Below, piece by piece: positions 1-5,734 of a stretch of 12,106 nucleotides of DNA. Below the pieces are notes generated by a model. That model worked only from the letters and a program-made list of their open reading frames with translations. It did no database searches and was not told where the DNA came from. The stretch spans positions 1 through 12,106 of the forward strand of contig DATLBY010000217.1 in the NCBI GenBank assembly GCA_035526665.1, given 5' to 3'. Source of the DNA: DATLBY01 sp035526665. GTDB taxonomy: Bacteria; Acidobacteriota; Terriglobia; Bryobacterales; Bryobacteraceae. Position 1 is the first letter of the stretch. Each line of letters starts with the position of its first letter. The translations under genes and the position numbers were made by a program.

Positions 1-315
1 CTCATCCGGTTTCAGCTTCGTCCCGAGCGGCATCTTAAGCCCACCTTCGTGACGGACGGCTTTAATCAAGAGACTATGATCGGGATCGCCCGGCTTGGCA
101 GCGGGACCACTGCGGCCGCCCTCCAGAATCCGATCCCTTCCGTCGAGACGGAGTGATGAAAACTGCTTCTCCGGGCCGTGACAACTGTAGCACTGTGACG
201 CCAGCAGCGGACGGACGCGCTTCTCGAAGAATTCCAGGTCTTGCGCCGAGACGTCGAGACGGCAGAGCGCACTCCACAAAACAAGAAAGGCCGCTCGGAT
301 ACGCAATGGCGACAT
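1..315 (-). CDS. Exported planctomycete-type cytochrome c domain protein, N-terminal part
   Basis: This reading frame starts with ATG at 315 and runs off the left edge, giving 105 codons without a stop. Residues 1-24 look like a Sec signal peptide (hydrophobic AAFLVLWSALC, cleavage near VSA-QD). The mature start, FFEKRVRPLL followed by the haem-binding CYSCH at 42-46 and then LRLDGR, GGRSGPA and GDPDHSLLI, is the hallmark order of the planctomycete cytochrome c domain (PSCyt1). In that family the domain is usually followed by large DUF1549/DUF1553 regions in proteins of 700-1000 residues, so most of the gene probably lies outside the window. The expected role is a periplasmic haem protein; the substrate is unknown. 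An in-frame TAG lies just upstream of the ATG, so this is the first ATG after a stop. No clear ribosome binding site is visible. Confidence 0.85.
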   Translation of the reverse strand, partial: MSPLRIRAAFLVLWSALCRLDVSAQDLEFFEKRVRPLLASQCYSCHGPEKQFSSLRLDGRDRILEGGRSGPAAKPGDPDHSLLIKAVRHEGGLKMPLGTKLKPDE

Positions 316-389
316 GGCTATAAGGACATGCTAGGCAGCGCTGGCATCATACATCGCTTCATAGCACGCGGGTCATGCTGGTAGAATGA
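316..389. promoter_or_regulatory. Divergent intergenic region between the cytochrome-domain gene and rtcB
   Basis: These 74 bases separate two divergent starts and must hold or adjoin promoters for both. A possible minus-strand -10 box (TATGAT, complement of 346-351) lies about 30 bases upstream of the cytochrome-domain start, without a convincing -35. On the plus strand TAGAAT at 382-387 resembles a -10 box, but it ends only two bases before the rtcB TTG. A transcript from it would begin inside the gene, so it is probably coincidental. No operator palindrome was seen. Confidence 0.3.
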
Positions 390-1607
390 TTGTCCCACGT
401 CGCTCCGCCCGAGCATGGAGTCCCCATCAAAGCCTGGACAAAAGGCGTGGCGATGGAGGAGTCCGCCCGCCAGCAACTGCTGAATGCGGCACAACTGCCC
501 TTCATCTACAAGTGGATCGCGGCCATGCCGGACGTGCATTACGGAATCGGCGCCACCGTGGGAAGCGTAATCCCGACTAAAGGCGCGATCATTCCGGCAG
601 CCGTTGGGGTGGACATCGGGTGCGGGATGATGGCGGTGCAGACCAGCCTCCGATCCTCCGACCTGCCTGACAGCTTGAAAAAGCTGCGTACAGCCATTGA
701 GAAGGCCGTGCCGCACGGCAGAACGAACCAGGGCAAGAAGCACGACCGCGGCGCATGGCAGGACATTCCCGAACGCAACAAGCAAGTCTGGTCCGTATTG
801 CAGCCCGGATACGATTCCATATTGGCCAAGCACCCGACACTGGGGCATGGCAACTCGTTAAATCACCTGGCTACTCTCGGGACCGGCAATCATTTCATCG
901 AAGTGTGTCTGGACGAGGCGGAAAACGTCTGGATGATGCTACACAGCGGCTCGCGCGGCGTGGGGAACCGCATCGGCCAGTACTTCATCGAAATGGCGCG
1001 GGAGGACATGCGCAGCCACCACGCGAATCTGCCCGACATTGACCTGGCGTATTTTCCCGAAGGCACGAAACACTTCCAGGACTACGTCAGCGCGGTGCAC
1101 TGGGCGCAGGAGTTCGCTCGCATCAATCGCGAGCTGATGATGGAGAATGTGATTCGCGCCGTCCGCCAGTCGGGCGAAGTGCCGCCATTCAGTGCCGAGG
1201 TCCAGGCGATCAACTGCCACCACAACTACGTGGAATTGGAGCGCCACTATGGCGAGGAGGTATTCGTCACGCGCAAGGGTGCGGTCCGGGCGGGCAAAGG
1301 CGATCTCGGAATCATCCCGGGCAGTATGGGAGCCAAGTCCTTTATCGTGCACGGCCGGGGCAATCCGGAGAGTTTTGAAAGCTGCAGCCACGGCGCCGGC
1401 CGGGCCATGTCGCGCAATGAGGCGAAGCGGCGCTTCACTGTTGCGGACCACTGCAAAATGACGGAAGGGATCGAGTGCCGGAAGGACGCCCAGGTGATTG
1501 ACGAGACGCCAGCCGCCTACAAGCCGATCGACGACGTGATGGCGGCGCAAAAAGACCTGGTGGATATCGTACACACATTGCGGCAGGTGGTCGTCGTTAA
1601 GGGCTGA
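390..1607 (+). CDS. rtcB: RNA-splicing ligase RtcB
   Basis: RtcB joins 2',3'-cyclic phosphate or 3'-phosphate RNA ends to 5'-OH ends, using GTP and Mn2+, in tRNA splicing and RNA repair. The 405-residue product is about the length of E. coli RtcB (408). Visible signature residues are GVDIGCGM with metal ligands D75 and C78, GTGNH with H168, LHSGSRG with H185, NCHHNYV with H278, and SHGAGR with the guanylylated histidine H334. Numbering matches the E. coli enzyme to residue 185 and is three lower after that. The start is TTG at 390: an in-frame TGA lies immediately upstream, and from this codon the N-terminus aligns without gaps to my recollection of E. coli RtcB (VPIKAWTKG). No good Shine-Dalgarno site precedes it. 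No archease or rtcA is adjacent. folP follows after 21 bases on the same strand and may be co-transcribed, although the functions are unrelated. Confidence 0.95.
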   Translation: MSHVAPPEHGVPIKAWTKGVAMEESARQQLLNAAQLPFIYKWIAAMPDVHYGIGATVGSVIPTKGAIIPAAVGVDIGCGMMAVQTSLRSSDLPDSLKKLRTAIEKAVPHGRTNQGKKHDRGAWQDIPERNKQVWSVLQPGYDSILAKHPTLGHGNSLNHLATLGTGNHFIEVCLDEAENVWMMLHSGSRGVGNRIGQYFIEMAREDMRSHHANLPDIDLAYFPEGTKHFQDYVSAVHWAQEFARINRELMMENVIRAVRQSGEVPPFSAEVQAINCHHNYVELERHYGEEVFVTRKGAVRAGKGDLGIIPGSMGAKSFIVHGRGNPESFESCSHGAGRAMSRNEAKRRFTVADHCKMTEGIECRKDAQVIDETPAAYKPIDDVMAAQKDLVDIVHTLRQVVVVKG

Positions 1608-1628
1608 CGGTACACTGAAAGCTGCCGC

Positions 1629-2507
1629 ATGCGAAGACGTTACGAATGGAAGATCCGGAGTACGTCCATTCAGCTCGGGGATCACACCCTGCTGATGGGA
1701 ATTTTGAATGTAACGCCAGACTCGTTTTCCGACGGGGGTAAATATATCGACCCCGACCGGGCCTATGCGCGCGCTATCGAACTGGAAGACCAAGGCGCGG
1801 ACATCATCGACATCGGCGCTGAATCCACCCGGCCGGGCTCCCTGCGCATCAATGAGGGCGAGGAACTGAGGCGGCTGGTTCCGGTTTTGAAGCGGCTTAA
1901 AAATAACCTCAGCATTCCCATCTGTGTCGACACTTACAAGGCGGCCGTGGCCGAAAAGGCCATTGAGCACGGAGCCGAAATTATCAACGACCCCAGCGGC
2001 CTGACCTGGGATCCGTCGCTCGCGAAAGTAGTCTCAAACGCAAACGCCGGCATCATTCTCAACCATATGCGGGGGACGCCCGAAACCTGGGCAAAACTCC
2101 CTCCCATCAAAGACGTGATGTCCGCGGTGGCGGTCGACCTGGAAGCAACCATTCACCGCGCGGTGCGGGCGGGGATCGATAAAGCGCGCATCGTGGTGGA
2201 TCCGGGCCTCGGCTTCGGCAAGCGCAAGGAACAGAACACCGAGATGCTGGCACGCCTGCAGGAACTGGTGCGGCTGCACACTCCCATGATGCTGGGCCCA
2301 TCGCGCAAATCCTTTCTCGCCCGTCCCACGGAACGCGAAACGGCGTTTGCCAACGCGGCCGCTGTGACAGCGTCAATTCTGGCAGGCGCACACATAGTCC
2401 GGGTGCACGAAGTTGCCGAGATGAAGATCGCCGCCCAGTTCGCGGATGCCGTGCTGATGGGCATACCCGAAATCAAAATGGATGCTGAGGTTCGTGACCG
2501 CCGTTAG
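1629..2507 (+). CDS. folP: Dihydropteroate synthase
   Basis: FolP condenses 6-hydroxymethyl-dihydropterin pyrophosphate with p-aminobenzoate to give dihydropteroate in cytoplasmic folate synthesis; it is the target of sulfonamides. The 292-residue TIM-barrel protein has all family landmarks: NVTPDSFSDGG at 27-37, GAESTRPG at 63-70, the core strand VDTYKA near 100-105, IND at 119-121, HMRGTP at 146-151, VDPGLGFGK at 190-198, GPSRKSF at 223-229 and RVHEV near residue 260. The pABA loop (DSFSDGG) is the ordinary chromosomal type, so it does not look like an acquired Sul enzyme. About 20 residues precede the usual start of the barrel, so it is slightly longer than E. coli FolP. ATG at 1629 is the first start after rtcB; its upstream sequence has only a weak purine run. 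The TAG stop interlocks with the TAA of the convergent beta-barrel gene, sharing 2504-2507. Confidence 0.96.
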   Translation: MRRRYEWKIRSTSIQLGDHTLLMGILNVTPDSFSDGGKYIDPDRAYARAIELEDQGADIIDIGAESTRPGSLRINEGEELRRLVPVLKRLKNNLSIPICVDTYKAAVAEKAIEHGAEIINDPSGLTWDPSLAKVVSNANAGIILNHMRGTPETWAKLPPIKDVMSAVAVDLEATIHRAVRAGIDKARIVVDPGLGFGKRKEQNTEMLARLQELVRLHTPMMLGPSRKSFLARPTERETAFANAAAVTASILAGAHIVRVHEVAEMKIAAQFADAVLMGIPEIKMDAEVRDRR

Positions 2508-3289
2508 CGCCGAACGCCGCTGCCGAACAGGACGCCCAGGCGCATTTTGTAGGTGAGTTGATTGCCGGCGGGAGTCGCGGCCCAGCCCACACCGACATTC
2601 CACACCACATTTTCATTGATCTGAATATCCGCGCCGGGGAAAAACAGATGCACTTGCTCGCCGCGGGGCAACGGACCGAAGACCGGCCCGGTTGCTCCGT
2701 AATACTCGAGACTCGGCTCGAACCGCCTGGTTAGCTGGTAGGCGGCACGAATAGCCGGTTCAAACTCCCATCCACTATCCGTCCCGGGACCATGCAGGGC
2801 GCGGGCCAGCACGGGATTGACATCCAACTGAAATTTGCCGAACCTCTTCTCAAATACCGGCCTGAGTTCGATGGTGGGCGAGCTGTCCTCATACATCTTG
2901 CGGGGAAATCCAACCTCCAGGCTCATGCTGAATTTCACCGGCCAATTCCATTGCTCGGGAGCCTTCCAGCGGGGGCGCACGCGCCAGCCGGCGAATTCAA
3001 TTGGACCCGGATAGCCGACCCTGCGGGCAGTCACCAGATAGCCTGCCAGCTCCCAGTTCTCGGATAAGCCTCGAGTCAGCTCGTAGGTCATGTGGAACTG
3101 GTTATTGGTCGGGGCAACCGTACCTTCAAAGGAACGGGTTCCGCTCCCGATATAGTTCAAATGCGTTTCCAGATTCCACTTATTCTTCGGCACGGTCTCG
3201 TATTCGTACACCTGAATTTCAAAGGTATCCTGCGCCAGGCAGGAACCGCATATAGCCGCCATCAGCAACAGGGTTCGGAGCGTCGTCAT
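2504..3289 (-). CDS. Putative outer-membrane beta-barrel protein
   Basis: The 261-residue product begins with a signal peptide (LRTLLLMAAICGSCLAQ, cleavage near residue 20). The rest is rich in alternating polar/hydrophobic stretches with many aromatic residues, such as WNLETHLNYIG, FHMTYELTRGL, WELAGYLVTA, FSMSLEVGFP, FQLDVNPVLA, AIRAAYQLT, PSLEYYGATG and YKMRLGVLF. This pattern fits amphipathic strands of an outer-membrane barrel of perhaps 10-12 strands. It resembles proteins annotated as transporter or MetA-like barrels, but I cannot assign a family with certainty and the cargo is unknown. It ends in GSGVRR rather than an aromatic residue, which is unusual for a BAM-inserted barrel. The ATG lies two bases after the acyP stop (TAA-TC-ATG) with no separate ribosome binding site, so the two genes are very likely translationally coupled. 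Its stop overlaps that of folP on the other strand. Confidence 0.7.
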   Translation of the reverse strand: MTTLRTLLLMAAICGSCLAQDTFEIQVYEYETVPKNKWNLETHLNYIGSGTRSFEGTVAPTNNQFHMTYELTRGLSENWELAGYLVTARRVGYPGPIEFAGWRVRPRWKAPEQWNWPVKFSMSLEVGFPRKMYEDSSPTIELRPVFEKRFGKFQLDVNPVLARALHGPGTDSGWEFEPAIRAAYQLTRRFEPSLEYYGATGPVFGPLPRGEQVHLFFPGADIQINENVVWNVGVGWAATPAGNQLTYKMRLGVLFGSGVRR

Positions 3290-3291
3290 GA

Positions 3292-3570
3292 TTAGTGTCT
3301 GATTTCAAAAGAAGTGCAGTGTTCCAGAGGCGCCTCTTTCTCATCCACGCCGCGGACTTCCGACCAGGAGGGCCCTCTCCAGAGAGCAGCCGCTAGATCC
3401 GCGAGTTGATTACGCGTGCCGATGGCATAGACTTCCACGCGGCCATCGTCCAGGTTACGCGCATAACCCGCGAGGTTCATCTGGTTCGCAATCTTTTGCA
3501 CGAAATAGCGAAAGCCGACACCTTGCACGCTTCCACGGATGAAATAGCGGCGGGCGAGGCTCGGAGGCAC
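3292..3570 (-). CDS. acyP: Acylphosphatase
   Basis: Acylphosphatase hydrolyses carboxyl-phosphate bonds in small acyl phosphates such as carbamoyl phosphate and 1,3-bisphosphoglycerate. The 92-residue cytosolic protein has the usual length and both active-site elements: GSVQGVGFR at 13-21, whose phosphate loop ends in the catalytic arginine R21, and the downstream ARNLDDGRVEV segment with the catalytic asparagine N39. The start is GTG at 3570; no ATG is available in frame. A purine-rich GGAGAAGG lies 12 bases upstream, slightly far but usable. It is the first gene of a two-gene unit with the barrel gene 2504-3289, and is divergent from hemB. A physiological link between acylphosphatase and an outer-membrane barrel is not known to me. 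Confidence 0.95.
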   Translation of the reverse strand: MPPSLARRYFIRGSVQGVGFRYFVQKIANQMNLAGYARNLDDGRVEVYAIGTRNQLADLAAALWRGPSWSEVRGVDEKEAPLEHCTSFEIRH

Positions 3571-3614
3571 CGTATGATTTTACCTTCTCCACTTTTGCTC
3601 TACTCTAAAGACAT
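3571..3614. promoter_or_regulatory. Short divergent region between acyP and hemB
   Basis: Only 44 bases separate the acyP GTG and the hemB ATG, so the two promoters must overlap or extend into the opposite genes. The region is more AT-rich than its surroundings. It holds the purine-rich GGAGAAGG that can serve acyP (minus strand) and TACTCTAAAG just ahead of hemB. I could not fit a convincing -35/-10 pair on either strand and saw no palindrome. Confidence 0.35.
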
Positions 3615-4583
3615 ATGGCATTCCCGGTCCATCGCTTGCGCAGACTGCGGCGCAATGAAGCAATGCGGTCGCTGGTGCGAGAGACGCGTCTCTCCCCAGC
3701 CGAGTTTGTTCTGCCTCTTTTCATCTGCGAAGGCGAAGGCATTCGCAAAGAGATTTCGTCGATGCCGGGACACGCCCAACTGTCCATCGACCACATCCTC
3801 GACGAATGCCGGGAGGTGCAGAGCCTGGGCATCGGCGGTGTGCTTCTTTTTGGAATTCCTCACATTAAAGATGAGCTCGCCTCGGGCGCGTATGACGAGA
3901 ACGGCATCGTGCAGCGAGCTCTTCGCGCCATCAAGGCAGAGATGCCCAACCTTCTGGTTGTCACTGACGTTTGCAATTGCGAATACACCAGCCACGGGCA
4001 CTGCGGCAAAATCGTGGAGGGCGATGTGGATAACGACGCCACCCTCGGGTGGCTGGCCGCCTCCGCCGTCTCCCACGCCCGTGCGGGAGCCGACATCGTA
4101 GCGCCTTCCGATATGATGGATGGCCGCGTCGGCGCGATCCGGAGTGCACTGGACGCCGCCGGATTCAACCAAACTCCCATCCTGGCTTATGCCGCAAAAT
4201 TCGCCTCGGCCTTCTATGGTCCTTTCCGGGAGGCGGCCGAGTCGGCTCCGCAGTTCGGAGACCGCAGAAGCTACCAGATGGATCCTGCGAACGCCCGTGA
4301 GGCCATGCGCGAGATCGAACTGGACCTGCAGGAAGGGGCGGACATGATCATGGTGAAGCCCGCGCTGGCTTATCTGGACCTGATCCGCAGCGCACGCGAT
4401 CGATACGATGTGCCTGTGGCTGCCTACCAGGTAAGCGGAGAATTCAGTATGATCATGGCGGCGGCCCGGAACGGCTGGATCGAGAAAGAGCGAGCCATGA
4501 TGGAGACCCTCATCAGCATCCGGCGAGCCGGGGCCGATGTCATCCTGACCTATTTTGCCAAGGACGCCGCACGCCTCCTGTAG
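3615..4583 (+). CDS. hemB: Porphobilinogen synthase (delta-aminolevulinic acid dehydratase), zinc type
   Basis: HemB condenses two molecules of 5-aminolevulinate to porphobilinogen, the first common tetrapyrrole step of haem, sirohaem and cobalamin synthesis. The 322-residue length is typical. The active-site zinc triad is present as DVCNCEYTSHGHC, with C120, C122 and C130, so this is the zinc-dependent rather than the magnesium-only form. The two Schiff-base lysines are K195 (AAKFAS) and K248 (MVKPAL). Other family segments are LPLFICEG at 33-40, VLLFGIP at 76-82, APSDMMDGR at 163-171, YQMDPANAREA near 220-230 and YQVSGE near 275. ATG at 3615 places the N-terminus (RLRRLRRNEAMRSLVRET) exactly where the family begins. 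No strong Shine-Dalgarno sequence precedes it. It stands alone, divergent from acyP, with no other haem gene in view. Confidence 0.98.
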   Translation: MAFPVHRLRRLRRNEAMRSLVRETRLSPAEFVLPLFICEGEGIRKEISSMPGHAQLSIDHILDECREVQSLGIGGVLLFGIPHIKDELASGAYDENGIVQRALRAIKAEMPNLLVVTDVCNCEYTSHGHCGKIVEGDVDNDATLGWLAASAVSHARAGADIVAPSDMMDGRVGAIRSALDAAGFNQTPILAYAAKFASAFYGPFREAAESAPQFGDRRSYQMDPANAREAMREIELDLQEGADMIMVKPALAYLDLIRSARDRYDVPVAAYQVSGEFSMIMAAARNGWIEKERAMMETLISIRRAGADVILTYFAKDAARLL

Positions 4584-4601
4584 GCCATTTCGTGACGGGC
4601 G

Positions 4602-4622
4602 GGAGCTCATTTTTTGAGTTCC
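4602..4622 (+). terminator. Hairpin after hemB, possible transcription terminator
   Basis: Nineteen bases after the hemB stop, GGAGCTCA (4602-4609) pairs with TGAGTTCC (4615-4622) through eight pairs, one of them G-T, around a five-base T loop. The position suits a hemB terminator, but there is no T-run after the stem, so it would be a weak intrinsic terminator or only an mRNA 3'-end stabiliser. Confidence 0.4.
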
Positions 4623-4627
4623 GGGCT

Positions 4628-4649
4628 GCAATTTCCCTATCAAAATTGC
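4628..4649. repeat. Inverted repeat GCAATTT-8-AAATTGC
   Basis: A perfect seven-base inverted repeat (4628-4634 and 4643-4649) with an eight-base spacer lies between hemB and the Kbp-like gene. It is about 55 bases upstream of the latter's start, where an operator would sit. A possible -35/-10 pair, TTGAGT (4614-4619) and TATCAA (4638-4643) with an 18-base spacer, overlaps the repeat. This could be an operator on the promoter of the 4705-7735 unit, or a second hairpin of the hemB 3' end. Confidence 0.3.
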
Positions 4650-4692
4650 CTATTACAGCGTCCTACCTGCAGCGGACATCGACCGCCATTTT

Positions 4693-4699
4693 AGGAGGG
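4693..4699 (+). promoter_or_regulatory. Strong Shine-Dalgarno site (AGGAGGG)
   Basis: An almost perfect anti-16S match, five bases before the ATG at 4705, fixes that start and suggests high translation of the Kbp-like protein. It is one of the strongest such sites in the window; most other genes here have weak ones. Confidence 0.8.
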
Positions 4700-4704
4700 T
4701 AATT

Positions 4705-5175
4705 ATGGGATTATTTGATAAGACGTCAAGCGGTGCAGGAGCCGCGGAAGGCAACACAGAACAACGACTTACCGAGTTGAAGCAGAAGTATGCATCGGTT
4801 CTTAACACCATCCATCAGCAAGGTGTGCGGCTTTCTCACGTGCATGTTCAAGACAATAAGCTATTCATCCAGGGCGCTGCGCCTTCCGAAGACGCGAAGA
4901 ACAAAATTTGGGACCAGATCAAGCTGGTAAATCCCCAATTCGATGACATCACGGCGGATATTTCCGTGGAAGCTGGAGCTGAATCGAGCAGGAGCCGCAC
5001 AGCCGACGCCGGGCAGACGTACACGGTTCAGGCAGGCGATACCCTCTCCAAGATCAGCAAACAATTCTACGGAGACGCCAATAAGTACATGGACATCTTC
5101 AACGCCAACCGCGACAAATTGCAGGACCCGGACAAGATTCAAGTGGGACAGGTTCTCACCGTCCCTTCGCGTTAA
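4705..5175 (+). CDS. kbp: BON and LysM domain protein, Kbp (YgaU) type
   Basis: The 156-residue product starts MGLFDK like E. coli Kbp (MGLF, 149 residues). It has the same architecture: a BON-like alpha/beta domain at about 20-88 (LFIQGAAPSEDAKNKIWD resembles the strand-helix of BON) and a C-terminal LysM at about 105-154 (TYTVQAGDTL, KQFYGDANKY, IFNANRDKL, VGQVLTVP). No signal peptide is present, which matches Kbp, a cytoplasmic K+-binding protein that responds to potassium and helps growth at high K+. The linker at 90-103 is short, polar and Ser/Arg-rich. Potassium binding here is inferred from the architecture. The gene starts behind a strong AGGAGGG and is followed after 27 bases by the unknown gene 5203-5730, most likely in one transcript. 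The alternative is a general peptidoglycan-binding LysM protein, less likely without an export signal. Confidence 0.88.
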   Translation: MGLFDKTSSGAGAAEGNTEQRLTELKQKYASVLNTIHQQGVRLSHVHVQDNKLFIQGAAPSEDAKNKIWDQIKLVNPQFDDITADISVEAGAESSRSRTADAGQTYTVQAGDTLSKISKQFYGDANKYMDIFNANRDKLQDPDKIQVGQVLTVPSR

Positions 5176-5190
5176 GAGTTTTCGGCTATA

Positions 5191-5196
5191 AGGAGG
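5191..5196 (+). promoter_or_regulatory. Strong Shine-Dalgarno site (AGGAGG)
   Basis: A consensus ribosome binding site six bases before the ATG at 5203 confirms the start of the unknown 175-residue protein and shows that the frame is real. Confidence 0.8.
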
Positions 5197-5202
5197 CCAG
5201 AT

Positions 5203-5730
5203 ATGGATTGGCTCAATCAAATTGGCGGCATGCTGCAGCAGTATGCCGGCGCCAGCCCGGACAGTGCTCCCGCGACAACGGAGCAGGACTTCGATCACGT
5301 GGTGCAGCATGCACCGCCCGCCACAGTGGCTGACGGGCTGGCCGGGGCGTTCCGGTCCGACCAGACGCCTCCGTTCGCGAATATGCTCGCGGGTTTATTC
5401 CAACAGTCTAATGGATCGCAACGGGTAGGTGTTTTAAATACGCTGCTGTCGGTCGCCGGACCAGCGTTGCTGTCGGGGGGACTGTCGCGGTTTGGGTCGC
5501 TCGGTAATCTGCTGGGCACCCAGAAGGAGATTACTGCGCAACAGGCAGAGCAGATATCGCCGCAGCAGGTGCAAGAGCTAGCCAAAGAGGCCGAGAAGCA
5601 CGATCCGTCGATCGTAGACCGCGTCAGTCAGGTTTACGCCGAGCATCCGACGCTGATCCGGACGTTGGGCGCGGGCGCGCTCGCGCTGGTGATGTCCAAC
5701 ATGGCGAAGCAGCATCGCGGCTTATTCTAG
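5203..5730 (+). CDS. Conserved-looking hypothetical protein, helical
   Basis: I do not recognise a named family for this 175-residue protein. It has no cleavable signal peptide (MDWLNQIGGMLQQY is an amphipathic start). The middle, about 36-104, is Gly/Ala/Leu-rich with small hydrophobic helices (VADGLAGAF, FANMLAGLF, VGVLNTLLSVAGPALLSGGL, LGNLLG). Residues 108-146 are a charged, Gln/Glu-rich helix (TAQQAEQISPQQVQELAKEAEKHD). Residues 151-168 (LIRTLGAGALALVMSNMA) could be a single membrane-associated helix near the C-terminus. The general look recalls small DUF937-like proteins, but that is only an impression. It follows the Kbp-like gene by 27 bases and is followed by the OPT gene after four bases, so it is translated between a K+-binding protein and a transporter. 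A role linked to either, for example membrane tethering, is inference. Confidence 0.85.
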   Translation: MDWLNQIGGMLQQYAGASPDSAPATTEQDFDHVVQHAPPATVADGLAGAFRSDQTPPFANMLAGLFQQSNGSQRVGVLNTLLSVAGPALLSGGLSRFGSLGNLLGTQKEITAQQAEQISPQQVQELAKEAEKHDPSIVDRVSQVYAEHPTLIRTLGAGALALVMSNMAKQHRGLF

Positions 5731-5734
5731 AGGG

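Noticed and set aside
386..580. ATG at 386 as the rtcB start
   Set aside because: It is in a different frame and yields an Arg-rich 64-residue peptide; the RtcB frame begins at TTG 390.
939..1970. A 343-codon minus-strand open frame across rtcB and the start of folP
   Set aside because: It is antisense to two well-supported genes with intact catalytic motifs, has no recognisable domains, and is the kind of long shadow frame that high third-position GC produces.
1629..2507. Possible acquired sulfonamide-resistance dihydropteroate synthase
   Set aside because: The pABA loop reads DSFSDGG as in ordinary FolP, without the changes of Sul enzymes, and no mobile element is nearby.
3600..4643. A 347-codon minus-strand open frame covering hemB
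   Set aside because: It mirrors the entire hemB gene, has no family features, and its composition is that of an antisense shadow.
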